From NCBI RefSeq assembly GCF_037997115.1, contig NZ_CP150484.1, positions 7,622,167 through 7,685,339 of the forward strand: 63,173 nt of DNA, given 5' to 3'. The notes below the pieces were generated by a model. It saw nothing but the letters and a program-made list of their open reading frames with translations. It did not search any database and was not told the origin of the DNA. Below, piece after piece: positions 50,247-58,848 of the stretch. The stretch comes from Amycolatopsis coloradensis. GTDB lineage: Bacteria > Actinomycetota > Actinomycetes > Mycobacteriales > Pseudonocardiaceae. A program made the position numbers and the translations under genes. Position 1 is the first letter of the stretch, and each line of letters begins with the position of its first letter.

Positions 50247-51233
50247 TCAGCTGCCGTCGGAGACGTACAGACCGCCCGGCGTGATCGTGTACAGCTGCCC
50301 GTCCGGTCCGGCGACCGCGTCACGCGTGCGGCCGAGGTTGGTCCAGAGCTTGCCGCCGTTGCCGTTCAGGTCGAGCTTGTACGTGCCGCCCTTGAGCGAC
50401 GCCATGTACAGCGAACCCTTGTAGGCCGCGAGCCCGCTCGGCGTCGCCGAGGACGTCGGCCAGGACTTGACCGGGTTGGTCATCCCCGCCGTGTTGCACG
50501 GGCCTTCGCACGTCGGCCAGCCGTAGTTCTTGCCCGGTTCGATCTTGTTCAGTTCGTCGAGCTTGTTCGCGCCGATGTCGGAGACGTACAGCTGCCCGTT
50601 CGCCCAGGTCAGACCCTGGACGTTGCGGTGGCCGTAGGAGTAGACGCGGCTGTTGAACGGGTTGCCCGGCGCGGCCGCCCCGTCCGTGGTGACACGCAGG
50701 ACCTTGCCGCCGAGGGAGTTCTTGTTCTGCGCGTTGGCGCCGTTCTGGCCGTCGCCGGTACCCGCGTAGAGGTAGCCGTCCGGGCCGAACCTGATCCGCC
50801 CGCCGTGGTGATACTGCGAACCACGCGGGATGCCGGTGACGATCGGCGTCGGCGTCTGGCCCAGCTTCAGCTTGGCGATCCGGTTGTCGGAACTGGTCGT
50901 GTAGTAGATGAAGACCGTCTGGTCGGTGGCGTAATTCGGCGAGACGGCGATGCCGAGCAGACCGGCCTCCGCGGTGACGCTCACCCCGGGGACGGTCTGG
51001 ACCGTGGTGACCTTGCCCGCCTTGTCGATCTTGCTGATCGTCCTGGCGTCCTTCTGCGTGAAGACGCCGGTGCCGTCGGGCAGGAAGTCGATCGACCAGG
51101 CCTGGTTGAGGCCGCTCGCGAGCTGTCTGATCGCCTGGATCGACGGCGCTTCGGCGGCTGTGGCCGGGACGGCCGCGATCGACACGGCCGTCGCCGCGGC
51201 GAACGCGGCGGCGAGAGTACGACGTAAGGACAT
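50247..51233 (-). CDS. Secreted PQQ-dependent aldose sugar dehydrogenase
   Basis: A 328-residue soluble beta-propeller quinoprotein (GSDH family). Seen: signal peptide (MSLRRTLAAAFAAATAVS, to ATAAE), QAWSIDFLPDGTGVFTQKD, the catalytic/PQQ region QYHHGGRIRFGPDGYLYAGT with its His, and VYSYGHRNVQGLTW with the conserved Arg. It oxidises aldoses at C1 outside the cell with PQQ and Ca. GGAGG precedes ATG. It is divergent from the pqq operon (315 bp apart), which supplies its cofactor, a clear functional pairing. Confidence 0.92.
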   Translation of the reverse strand: MSLRRTLAAAFAAATAVSIAAVPATAAEAPSIQAIRQLASGLNQAWSIDFLPDGTGVFTQKDARTISKIDKAGKVTTVQTVPGVSVTAEAGLLGIAVSPNYATDQTVFIYYTTSSDNRIAKLKLGQTPTPIVTGIPRGSQYHHGGRIRFGPDGYLYAGTGDGQNGANAQNKNSLGGKVLRVTTDGAAAPGNPFNSRVYSYGHRNVQGLTWANGQLYVSDIGANKLDELNKIEPGKNYGWPTCEGPCNTAGMTNPVKSWPTSSATPSGLAAYKGSLYMASLKGGTYKLDLNGNGGKLWTNLGRTRDAVAGPDGQLYTITPGGLYVSDGS

Positions 51234-51548
51234 GGGACGCCTCCTTCAGCTACACCCCTGGAGCTCGGATGGCGGCGGTAGGCGGGTGGTCGGGGCGCAC
51301 CCGTCGAGTTGGATAGAAACACACCACGGGACGAAACGGACACCACTGGACGGGCTATCGGCGGCACCGGTCGTTAACCGTTGTATGCGCCGAGCGTGAC
51401 GACCGGCCCAGCCCGATCGGCCATAGGTAGGAAACTTTACAAAATGCCGCCGGAAGTCGGCTCTTACGTCTGGTCAGAATCGGCGACGCGCTTCTAGGGT
51501 GACGGTGGCTCGGCCCTGTTCGATCCCATGTGGACGTTAGGAGCAGAA
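51234..51548. other. Divergent control region between the dehydrogenase and pqqA
   Basis: 315 bp holding the promoters of both transcription units. No palindrome longer than 6 bp and no clear -35/-10 pair was found by eye. GC drops around 51425-51445 (GAAACTTTACAAAATG). The pqqA Shine-Dalgarno AGGAG ends 6 nt before its ATG. Confidence 0.5.
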
Positions 51549-51635
51549 ATGATCGAGGTATGGACCACCCCCGACTTCGTCGAGTACGAAACCCCCATGG
51601 AGGTCACCGCTTACGCGGCCCGCATGGAGGACTGA
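51549..51635 (+). CDS. pqqA: PQQ precursor peptide PqqA
   Basis: A 28-residue peptide beginning MIEVWTTPDFVEYETPMEVT. It contains the cross-linked pair of PQQ as Glu-Val-Thr-Ala-Tyr (E-x3-Y, residues 18 and 22), and the family pattern W-x-P-x-F-x-E...E-x3-Y. AGGAG lies 6 nt before ATG at 51549. It is the substrate of PqqE/PqqD downstream; the rest of the chain is removed. The longer plus-strand frame starting at 51530 overlaps it but is not coding here. Confidence 0.92.
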   Translation: MIEVWTTPDFVEYETPMEVTAYAARMED

Positions 51636-51709
51636 AATCGCATCCGGTGGTGGGGGCCGTCCCCCACCACCGCCGCCGTCCCGATCAGCGAGCACCCGGA
51701 GGCAGCACG

Positions 51710-52399
51710 GTGTCCCTCATGTCGTCGTCGGAGTTCATCGCGGCGTTGCGCGGGCTTTCGCACCGCTACTGGGGCACCCACCCGTTCCACGTGCGGATGC
51801 ACGACGGCGGCCTGTCCGAGCACGAGCTGAAGATCTGGGCCGCGAACCGCTGGTACTACCAGTGCGTTCTCCCGCAGAAGGACGCGGCGATCATCAGCAA
51901 CTGCCCGTTGCCGGAGATCCGCCGGGAATGGCTCGACCGCATCGTCTACCACGACGGGGCGAAGGCCGGCGACGGCGGAATCGAGCGATGGCTCCGTTTG
52001 TGTGCCGCGGTCGGGCTCGACCGCGAAGAGGTTCTCGATCAGCGGCACGTTGCCCCCGGCGTCCGGTTCGCCGTCGATGCCTACGTGAATTTCGCCCGCA
52101 CGAGACCTTGGCTCGAAGCGGTCGCCTCGGGGCTGACCGAAATGTTCGCCGGCCATCTCATGCAGCGGCGGGTCGCCGACATGCTGGCGCACTATTCGTG
52201 GATCGCGCCGGAGGACCTCGCCTATTTCACCAATCGCATCGACAAGGTCTCCGGTGAGGGCAAGGGGACGCTCGACATCGTCGTCCGGCACGCCGTCACC
52301 CGCGAGCAGCAGGACAAGGCGATCGCCGCGCTGTCGTTCAAGACCGACGTGCTCTGGTCGATGCTCGACGCCATCGAGCACGCGGCCGCCAAGGAGTAG
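51710..52399 (+). CDS. pqqC: Pyrroloquinoline-quinone synthase PqqC
   Basis: A 229-residue all-helical oxidase closing the PQQ ring and oxidising it with O2 as the last step. Seen: SHRYWGTHPFHVRMHDGGLS, WAANRWYYQCVLPQKDAAI and LAYFTNRIDKVSGEG, all conserved active-site surroundings. GTG at 51710 has GGAGG at 7 nt; ATG at 51719 is too far from it. 74 bp after pqqA. Confidence 0.95.
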   Translation: MSLMSSSEFIAALRGLSHRYWGTHPFHVRMHDGGLSEHELKIWAANRWYYQCVLPQKDAAIISNCPLPEIRREWLDRIVYHDGAKAGDGGIERWLRLCAAVGLDREEVLDQRHVAPGVRFAVDAYVNFARTRPWLEAVASGLTEMFAGHLMQRRVADMLAHYSWIAPEDLAYFTNRIDKVSGEGKGTLDIVVRHAVTREQQDKAIAALSFKTDVLWSMLDAIEHAAAKE

Positions 52400-52401
52400 T
52401 G

Positions 52402-52674
52402 ATGACCACTCTCGAACCGGGCTCGGTGCCGCGGCTGCGGCGCGGAGTCCGGCTGAGCTATGACCAGACCAGGGAAACACACGTCCTGCTGTTCCCCGAA
52501 GGTGTGCTCGTCCCGAATCCGACCGCCGCGGCCGTGCTTTCCCTCTGCGACGGCGTCGCGGATGTCGCGGGCATCGCTTCGGCGTTGCGCGAACGCTACA
52601 CCGGTGTGCGCGAGGAAGAGATCCTGGACGTCCTGTCCCGGCTGGGAGAACGGCGGATCGTCGAATGGACCTGA
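52402..52674 (+). CDS. pqqD: PQQ peptide chaperone PqqD
   Basis: A 90-residue RRE-type chaperone binding PqqA and presenting it to PqqE. Seen: PRLRRGVRLSYDQTRETHVLL, FPEGVLVPNPTAAAVLSLC and a C-terminal winged-helix part. ATG at 52402 follows AAGGAG (partly within the pqqC end). It overlaps pqqE by 10 bp; separate PqqD and PqqE, not fused. Confidence 0.95.
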   Translation: MTTLEPGSVPRLRRGVRLSYDQTRETHVLLFPEGVLVPNPTAAAVLSLCDGVADVAGIASALRERYTGVREEEILDVLSRLGERRIVEWT

Positions 52675-53747
52675 AAACCGCGCAGCCGCCACTGGGCTTG
52701 CTGGCCGAGCTGACCCACCGCTGCCCGCTCCACTGCCCGTATTGCTCGAATCCGGTCGAGCTGATCGCCCGCGACGGCGAACTGTCCACGGAGGAATGGC
52801 TTTCCGTGCTCACCCAGGCGCGGGAACTCGGCGTGCTCCAGGTGCACATGTCCGGCGGTGAGCCGCTCGCCAGACCGGATCTGCCCATCCTGGTCGAACA
52901 CGCCACGAAACTGGGGTGCTACGTCAACCTGGTGACGTCCGGGCTCGGGCTGACGGAGTCCAGATTGGACGATCTCGCCAAGCGTGGCATCGCGCATGTC
53001 CAGCTGTCCGTCCAAGGCGCGACCGCCGACCGTGCGGACCGGCTCGCCGGAGCACGGGCACACGACCGGAAGCTGGTCTCCGCCGAACTGATCAGGAAGG
53101 CCGGGCTGCCACTTTCGGTGAACGTCGTCCTGCACCGGCAGAACCACGATCAGCTCGCCGGGATCATCGGCCTCGCCGAGGAGATGGGCGCGGACCGGCT
53201 CGAACTGGCCAACACGCAGTACTACGGCTGGGCTCTGCGCAACCGCGACGCCCTGATGCCGACCCGGCGGCAACTCGAGGAGGCCGAGCCGATCGTGCGC
53301 GCGGCCACCGAACGGCTGCGTGGCCGCATGGAGATCATCTATGTCGTCGCCGATTACTACGAGAAGTACCCGAAGCCGTGCATGTACGGCTGGGGCGCGC
53401 GGCAATTGACCGTGGCGCCGGACGGGAACGTGCTGCCGTGCCCCGCGTCGACGGCGATCGAGACGCTGGAATTCGACAACGTGCGGGACAAGCGGCTGGC
53501 CTGGATCTGGTACCAATCCGCTTCCTTCAACGCCTATCGCGGCGAGGACTGGATGCCCGACACCTGCCGCACCTGTGATCGGCGCGCGATCGACTTCGGC
53601 GGCTGCCGGTGCCAAGCGTTCCAACTCACCGGTGACGCCTCGGCGACCGATCCGGTGTGCTCGCGTTCGCCGCATCGGGAGGTCGTCGACCTCATCCTCG
53701 CCACGCAGGCGAAAACGGACGAACTCGTGATGCGGGCGGCACGATGA
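52665..53747 (+). CDS. pqqE: PqqA peptide cyclase, radical SAM PqqE
   Basis: A 360-residue radical SAM enzyme forming the Glu-Tyr C-C bond in PqqA. Seen: the CX3CX2C cluster motif in THRCPLHCPYCSNP, HMSGGEPLARPDL, and a SPASM domain with Cys in KPCMYGWG, VLPCPAS, DTCRTCD and GGCRCQ for auxiliary clusters. ATG at 52665; the end overlaps pqqB (ATGA). Confidence 0.96.
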   Translation: MDLKTAQPPLGLLAELTHRCPLHCPYCSNPVELIARDGELSTEEWLSVLTQARELGVLQVHMSGGEPLARPDLPILVEHATKLGCYVNLVTSGLGLTESRLDDLAKRGIAHVQLSVQGATADRADRLAGARAHDRKLVSAELIRKAGLPLSVNVVLHRQNHDQLAGIIGLAEEMGADRLELANTQYYGWALRNRDALMPTRRQLEEAEPIVRAATERLRGRMEIIYVVADYYEKYPKPCMYGWGARQLTVAPDGNVLPCPASTAIETLEFDNVRDKRLAWIWYQSASFNAYRGEDWMPDTCRTCDRRAIDFGGCRCQAFQLTGDASATDPVCSRSPHREVVDLILATQAKTDELVMRAAR

Positions 53748-54607
53748 GGGTGATCCTGCTCGGCACCGCGGCGGGCGGAGGATTCCCGCAGTGGAACTGC
53801 GCCTGCGCGCTGTGCGTTTCGGACGCGCCGCCGCGGACACAGGACTGTGTGGCGGTGAGCGCGGACGGCGAAGGCTGGTACCTGCTCAACGTTTCGCCGG
53901 ACATCCGCGCGCAGCTCCTCGCCACACCACCGCTGCGCGCCGGGCCGGGGCCGAGGGAGATCCCGTTGCGCGGGGTGCTGCTGACCGACGCCGAACTCGA
54001 TCATTCACTCGGCTTGCTTCTCCTGCGGGAAGCGGGCGGTCTGCCCGTGTGGGCACCGGACGCCGTGCTCGGCGCCTTGTCCGAGCACTTCCCCGCGCGG
54101 TCGATCATCGACGGGTACGGAGGCTGGGACTGGCTGCCGTCGTCGAGGGTCGCCATCGACGGGCTGCGGGTGAGCATGCTTCCCGTGAGCGACAAGCGGC
54201 CGAAGTACGCGCGTTCGTCCACCGAGGACGGTCCTTGGGTGGTGGCGTATCGGATCGAAGACGTCGTGACCGGCGGCGTTTTCGTGTACGCGCCTTGCCT
54301 TAAGAGCTGGCCGGACGGATTCGACGACTTCACCCGCGATGCAGGGCTGGTACTGCTGGACGGGACCTTCTACGCGCCGGACGAGATGTCGGGCGCCACC
54401 GCGGCCGAGATCGGCGACGGCGCCCAGCTGGCGATGGGGCATCTGCCGATCACCGGCAGTCTCGCGAAGCTCCGGCCCGGCCCGCGGTGGGCGTACACAC
54501 ACCTGAACAACACGAACCCGGTGATCGATCCCGCGTCGCCCGAACACGCCGCCGTACTGGACGGCGGCGCCTCGCTTCCCCTGGACGGTACCGAATTCAA
54601 GCTTTAG
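53744..54607 (+). CDS. pqqB: PQQ biosynthesis protein PqqB
   Basis: A 287-residue metallo-beta-lactamase-fold protein, proposed to hydroxylate the processed Glu-Tyr intermediate. Seen: MRVILLGTAAGGGFPQWNC start with the Cys cluster CACALC, LTDAELDHSLGLLLLREA, and MGHLPITGS plus YTHLNNTNPV metal-site regions. It overlaps pqqE by 4 bp. Last of the operon in the order A-C-D-E-B; no dedicated PqqF protease is present here. Converges with the aldo-keto reductase, overlapping by 4 bp. Confidence 0.95.
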   Translation: MRVILLGTAAGGGFPQWNCACALCVSDAPPRTQDCVAVSADGEGWYLLNVSPDIRAQLLATPPLRAGPGPREIPLRGVLLTDAELDHSLGLLLLREAGGLPVWAPDAVLGALSEHFPARSIIDGYGGWDWLPSSRVAIDGLRVSMLPVSDKRPKYARSSTEDGPWVVAYRIEDVVTGGVFVYAPCLKSWPDGFDDFTRDAGLVLLDGTFYAPDEMSGATAAEIGDGAQLAMGHLPITGSLAKLRPGPRWAYTHLNNTNPVIDPASPEHAAVLDGGASLPLDGTEFKL

Positions 54608-55578
54608 GCGACCCCTTCGGGGCTCGCGCCGGACACGGAAACGGCGTCGGCGGTGAGCCGATCGATCTCCGCGAGATCGTCCACGGTCAGGTCGATGCCG
54701 CCGGCGGCGAGACTGGCCTCGATGTTGGCCGCCTTCCGCGCGCCCACGATCGCGACGTGCACGCCCGGCTGGGCGAGCGTCCAGGCGATCGCGAGCTGAC
54801 TGACGGAGATTTCTTTGTCCGCCGCGAATTCCTTGAGCCGGGCGACGACGGCGAGATTGCGCCGGAAGGTCTCGCCGGTGAACGCCGACGACCGTGAACG
54901 CCAGTCGGTCTTCTCGAACGTCGTCTCCGGCGTGAAGGATCCGGTAAGCAGTCCGCTGCCCAGCGGGCTGTACACGAGCACGCCGATGTCGTTCTCGCGC
55001 GCGTACGGGAGAGGGTCGGTTTCGATGTCGCGGCGGAACAGGTGATACGGCGGCTGCAGGGTTTCCACGGGCCGGGTCTTGTCGAAGGCGGCCAGCCCCG
55101 CGGCGTCGTAGTTCGAGACACCGACGTGCCGGATCTTCCCGGCGTCGACGAACTCCTGCAGAATGCCCGCCGTCTCCTCGGCGGGAGCGTCGGGATCGGG
55201 CCAGTGGATCTGGTAGAGGTCGATGTGGTCGACGTCGAGGAAGCGGAGGCTGTCCTCGATGCCCTGCGTCAGCCACTCGCGCCGCGAGTCACGCGGCCGT
55301 TCGGAACGCGGCTTGATACCGCCCTTCGTGGCGATGACGAGGTTGTCGCGGTCGCGCTTGAGTTCCTCACGCAGCGCCTTTCCCAGCATCGCTTCGGACT
55401 TCCCAAAACCGTAGGCCTGCGCGGTGTCGAAGAAGTTCACCCCGAGTTCGCGGGCGTGGTGGATCGCCGCGATCGCCGCGTCCTCGTCGAACGAACCCCA
55501 GTCCCCGCCGAGTTGCCAGGTGCCGAAAGCGATCCTCGACACCTCGAGACCGCTCCTGCCCAATGTCGTCGTACGCAT
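54604..55578 (-). CDS. Aldo/keto reductase
   Basis: A 324-residue NADPH-dependent (alpha/beta)8 reductase. Seen: GVNFFDTAQAYGFGKSEAMLG with catalytic Asp and Tyr, LVIATKGG with Lys, LYQIHWPD with His, and the cofactor end VAIVGARKAANIE. ATG at 55578 follows GGAG; the frame to 55812 is not supported. Divergent from the ArsR gene. Confidence 0.92.
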   Translation of the reverse strand: MRTTTLGRSGLEVSRIAFGTWQLGGDWGSFDEDAAIAAIHHARELGVNFFDTAQAYGFGKSEAMLGKALREELKRDRDNLVIATKGGIKPRSERPRDSRREWLTQGIEDSLRFLDVDHIDLYQIHWPDPDAPAEETAGILQEFVDAGKIRHVGVSNYDAAGLAAFDKTRPVETLQPPYHLFRRDIETDPLPYARENDIGVLVYSPLGSGLLTGSFTPETTFEKTDWRSRSSAFTGETFRRNLAVVARLKEFAADKEISVSQLAIAWTLAQPGVHVAIVGARKAANIEASLAAGGIDLTVDDLAEIDRLTADAVSVSGASPEGVA

Positions 55579-55649
55579 GTCTCCAGCAGAGCACAGACGT
55601 CGGATCACCGCACCGGATCTCCCGGCCAACGAGACCCCCAAATAACTGT

Positions 55650-55685
55650 TTGACGGTTCGCGTCCCGGCAGTCGATACTCGTCCC
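55650..55685 (+). promoter_or_regulatory. Leaderless-type promoter of the ArsR gene
   Basis: TTGACG (55650-55655), 18 nt, GATACT (55674-55679), then 6 nt to the ATG at 55686. The expected transcription start coincides with the A of the start codon, and no Shine-Dalgarno exists, so the mRNA is probably leaderless. Confidence 0.7.
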
Positions 55686-56204
55686 ATGTCCGAGTCCCCC
55701 GGCCTCGACGGCTTGCGTGTCCTCGCCCATCCCGTGCGGCTGCGCATTCTGTCGCTTTTGACCGGTGTCGCGATGAGCGCGGCCGAAGCCGCCCGCGAAC
55801 TCGGTGAGACACAAGCGAATGTCAGCTATCACCTGCGGCGGTTGCACGAGGCCGGCCTCCTGGACGTCGCCGAGGAGGTGCGGATCCGGGGCGGTCTGGC
55901 GAAACGCTACCGGCACGATCCGGAGTCCGGATCGCGGTTCACGTCGGCGAATCCGCGGGAAGAACAGCTTCTCATCGCGACGATGGCCGAAGAACTCAAG
56001 CGCCGCAGCGAATTCCGTGTTCCCGGCAAGCAGGGGTCGACGAGCGACGCGGAGATGTGGGTCGACCGCGAGACCTGGGAGAAGGCACTCGAACACGCTC
56101 GCGAACTGAGCGACCTTCTGCACTCCGCCGCGAAGCCGCCCCGGACCCGGGGCACGATCCCGGTCAGCGCGACGGTCTCACTGTTCGAAATGAGGCGACG
56201 GTGA
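55686..56204 (+). CDS. ArsR-like winged-helix regulator
   Basis: A 172-residue regulator with an N-terminal winged HTH (LAHPVRLRILSLLTGVAM, ARELGETQANVSYHLRRL) and a helical tail. Metal-binding Cys pairs of classical ArsR are absent, so it answers another signal. Overlaps the MFS gene by 4 bp (GTGA), the usual regulator-transporter pairing in actinomycetes. Confidence 0.88.
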   Translation: MSESPGLDGLRVLAHPVRLRILSLLTGVAMSAAEAARELGETQANVSYHLRRLHEAGLLDVAEEVRIRGGLAKRYRHDPESGSRFTSANPREEQLLIATMAEELKRRSEFRVPGKQGSTSDAEMWVDRETWEKALEHARELSDLLHSAAKPPRTRGTIPVSATVSLFEMRRR

Positions 56205-57421
56205 CGTCCCTGCGCGAACCACTGCGCCAGCACAACTTCCGCTGGCTGATCGCCGGCCGCACGTTCGGGGAGTTCGGCAACGCCGTCGCCCCGCTCGCGC
56301 TCGCCTTCGCGGTGATCGACCTGACCGGTTCGGCCGTCGACATCGGCATCGTCGTCGGCGCGCGGTCCGTGGCGAGCGTCGTCTTGCTGCTGTTCGGCGG
56401 CGTGCTGGCCGACCGGCTACCGCGGTCGGTGATCCTGCAAGGCACCGAAGTCGCCGCCACCCTGACCCAGGCGGTCATCGCGGCGAGTGTCCTTTGTGGA
56501 TTCGCGTCGATCCCCCTGCTGGTCGGCCTGAGCGTGGTCAACGGCGCGGTGGCCGCGATCTCCGCCCCCGCGTCGGCGTCGCTCACCCCGCTGACGGTGC
56601 CCGCCATCCTCCTCGCGCAGGCCAACGCGCTGGCCAGATTGCTGTCGAACTCCGGCCGGATCGCCGGCGCCGGGCTCGGCGGCATCCTGGTCACCGCGGT
56701 CGGCCCCGGCTGGGCGCTCGCCGGGAACGCGCTGCTGTTCCTGGGCTCCGCCCTGTCCTACCGGTGCATCCGCCTCAGCCGCCGGGAACGGGTCCCCGGC
56801 AGCCGTCCGCTGGCGGAACTCGTCGAAGGCTGGCACGAGTTCCGGTCGCGCACCTGGGTGTGGGTGGTGGTCGTGCAGTTCATGGTGGTGAACGCCGTCA
56901 TCGCCGGCGGGATCGCGGTGCTCGGCCCCGTCGTCGCCGACAGCACCTTCGGGCGCTCCGGCTGGGGATTCGCCCTCGCCGCGCAGACGATCGGCTCGCT
57001 CGTCGGCGGGATCCTCGTGGCCCGATGGCAGCCGCGGCGCGCGCTGTTCGTCGGCGTCGCGGTGATCCTCTTCGAAGCGCCACCACTGATCCTGCTCGGC
57101 CAGGCACCCTTGCTTCCGCTGCTGCTGGCGGCCATGTTCGTCTCCGGGCTGGCGATCGAGCAGTTCGTGGTCGCGTGGGACGTCTCGCTGCAGGAGAACG
57201 TGCCCGAGGACAAACTCGCGCGCGTCTACTCCTACGACATGCTCGGTTCCTTCATCGCCCTGCCCCTCGGGCAGATGGCGGCCGGGCCCGCCGCGCAGCA
57301 CTTCGGGGTCAGCACGACTCTGCTCGCGTGCGCCGCGCTGGTCGTGGCCGCCACCGGTCTCGCGCTGTGCAGCGGCCAGGTGCGCGGGCTCGTCCGGAAG
57401 TCGCACGCCACCCAGCCCTGA
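56201..57421 (+). CDS. MFS transporter
   Basis: A 406-residue 12-helix permease. Seen: FRWLIAGRTFGEFGNAVAPLALAF, LLLFGGVLADRLPRSVILQGTE (motif A), LARVYSYDMLGSFIALPLGQM, similar to the enterobactin-exporter-like MFS_3 group. GTG at 56201 with GAGG upstream, coupled to the ArsR gene. Probably an efflux pump induced through that regulator; substrate unknown. Confidence 0.9.
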   Translation: MTSLREPLRQHNFRWLIAGRTFGEFGNAVAPLALAFAVIDLTGSAVDIGIVVGARSVASVVLLLFGGVLADRLPRSVILQGTEVAATLTQAVIAASVLCGFASIPLLVGLSVVNGAVAAISAPASASLTPLTVPAILLAQANALARLLSNSGRIAGAGLGGILVTAVGPGWALAGNALLFLGSALSYRCIRLSRRERVPGSRPLAELVEGWHEFRSRTWVWVVVVQFMVVNAVIAGGIAVLGPVVADSTFGRSGWGFALAAQTIGSLVGGILVARWQPRRALFVGVAVILFEAPPLILLGQAPLLPLLLAAMFVSGLAIEQFVVAWDVSLQENVPEDKLARVYSYDMLGSFIALPLGQMAAGPAAQHFGVSTTLLACAALVVAATGLALCSGQVRGLVRKSHATQP

Positions 57422-57463
57422 CGCCCAAGTGGCAGCAAAGGTCCCTTGCTCCCTTTCCGCAGG

Positions 57464-58840
57464 TCACGGCCAGGGACGGACCTCCTCGAGGAGCTTCGCG
57501 ACCGCGAGCACCAGGTCGTCGGAGTGCCGCGGGCCGACGATCTGCAGGCCGACAGGGAGACCGCTGGAGGTGCGGCCCGCCGGCACGCTGATCGCGGGCT
57601 GCTGGGTCATGTTGAACGGGTAGGTGAACGGCGTCCAGTCCGGCCAGCCGCTCAGCCCGCTGCCCGGGGGGACCTCGTGCCCGGCTTCGAAGGCGGGAAT
57701 CGGGAGGGTCGGCGTGATCAGCACGTCGTAGCGCGTGTGGAACTCGCCCATCAGGATGCCCAGCGCGGCCCGCTCGGCGTTGGCGCCGAGGTAGTCGCTC
57801 GCCGAGAAGGTCTTGCCGAGTTCCCACACCTTCCGCAGGCCGGGATCGACCTTCGTCTCCGAACCGGCGGGGAAGGTGTCCAGCCACTTGGCCGCCCCTG
57901 TCGACCACAGGATGTCGAAGGCCGGTTTGGGGTCGGTGAAACCGGGATCGGTCTCTTCGATGTGCAGGCCCGCGTCGCCCAGCGACCGGACCGCCGACTT
58001 GACGATCTCCGCGACCTCCGGGTCGACGTCGACGTAGCCGAGCGTCGGCGAGTAGGCGGCGATCAGCCCGCGCACGTCCCGGCGGACGGCCTCGCGATAG
58101 GTCGAAACCGGCGGGGCGAGCGCGGCCGGGTCTCGATGATCGGGCAGGGCGAGGACGTCGAGGAGCAGCGCCGTGTCGTCGACCGAACGCGCCATCGGTC
58201 CGGCGTGCGAGAGCGGGCCGAACGGGCTCGCCGGGAACAGCGGGATCCGGCCGTGTGTCGGTTTGAGCCCGACGATTCCGCAGAACGAAGCCGGGATCCG
58301 GATCGAGCCGCCGCCATCGGTGCCGACGGAGAGCTCACCCATCCCCGCCGCGACGGCCGCGGCACTGCCCCCGCTGGACCCTCCCGCCGTCGTCGACGGG
58401 TCGATCGGGTTGCGGGTGATCCCGGTCAGCGTGTTGTCGGTGACGCCCTTCCACGCCAGTTCCGGCGTCGTGGTCTTTCCCAGCAGTACCAAGCCGTTCT
58501 CACGCAGCCGCGCGGTGACCGGGCTGTCGACGTCCCACGGCTGTTCGGGGTCGATGCACCGCGAACCGCGCAGCGTCGGCCAGCCCTGGGTCAGGAACAT
58601 GTCCTTGATCGAGGCCGGGACACCGTCGAGCCAGCCGATCGGATTGCCGTCCCGCCAGCGGATCTCGGCCGCCTTCGCCTGTTCGAGCGCGCCGTCGGCG
58701 TCGACCAGGCAGAAAGCGTTGGTCTCGCCGTCGCGTTCTTCGATGACACGCAACGCGTTCTGAGTGGCCTCGACCGGCGACAGCTCTCCGGTGGCGTACG
58801 CGGCGACGAGCTCGCTCGCGGTCAACTTGGTGTCGTTCAA
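57464..58840 (-). CDS. Amidase signature family hydrolase
   Basis: A 458-residue amidase with the full Ser-cisSer-Lys triad: Lys in GVPASIKDMF, cis-Ser in TTAGGSSGGSAAAVA and nucleophile Ser in GTDGGGSIRIPASFCG. It hydrolyses a carboxamide to acid and ammonia. TTG at 58840 with AGGGG upstream. It is 8 bp after the 2-hydroxyacid dehydrogenase stop on the same strand, so it shares the operator-controlled promoter near 59850. Confidence 0.92.
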   Translation of the reverse strand: MNDTKLTASELVAAYATGELSPVEATQNALRVIEERDGETNAFCLVDADGALEQAKAAEIRWRDGNPIGWLDGVPASIKDMFLTQGWPTLRGSRCIDPEQPWDVDSPVTARLRENGLVLLGKTTTPELAWKGVTDNTLTGITRNPIDPSTTAGGSSGGSAAAVAAGMGELSVGTDGGGSIRIPASFCGIVGLKPTHGRIPLFPASPFGPLSHAGPMARSVDDTALLLDVLALPDHRDPAALAPPVSTYREAVRRDVRGLIAAYSPTLGYVDVDPEVAEIVKSAVRSLGDAGLHIEETDPGFTDPKPAFDILWSTGAAKWLDTFPAGSETKVDPGLRKVWELGKTFSASDYLGANAERAALGILMGEFHTRYDVLITPTLPIPAFEAGHEVPPGSGLSGWPDWTPFTYPFNMTQQPAISVPAGRTSSGLPVGLQIVGPRHSDDLVLAVAKLLEEVRPWP

Positions 58841-58848
58841 TCCGGCCC

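Noticed and set aside
51530..51709. N-terminal extension of PqqC to the GTG at 51530
   Set aside because: It overlaps pqqA in another frame, lacks family similarity, and GTG 51710 has a well-placed GGAGG.
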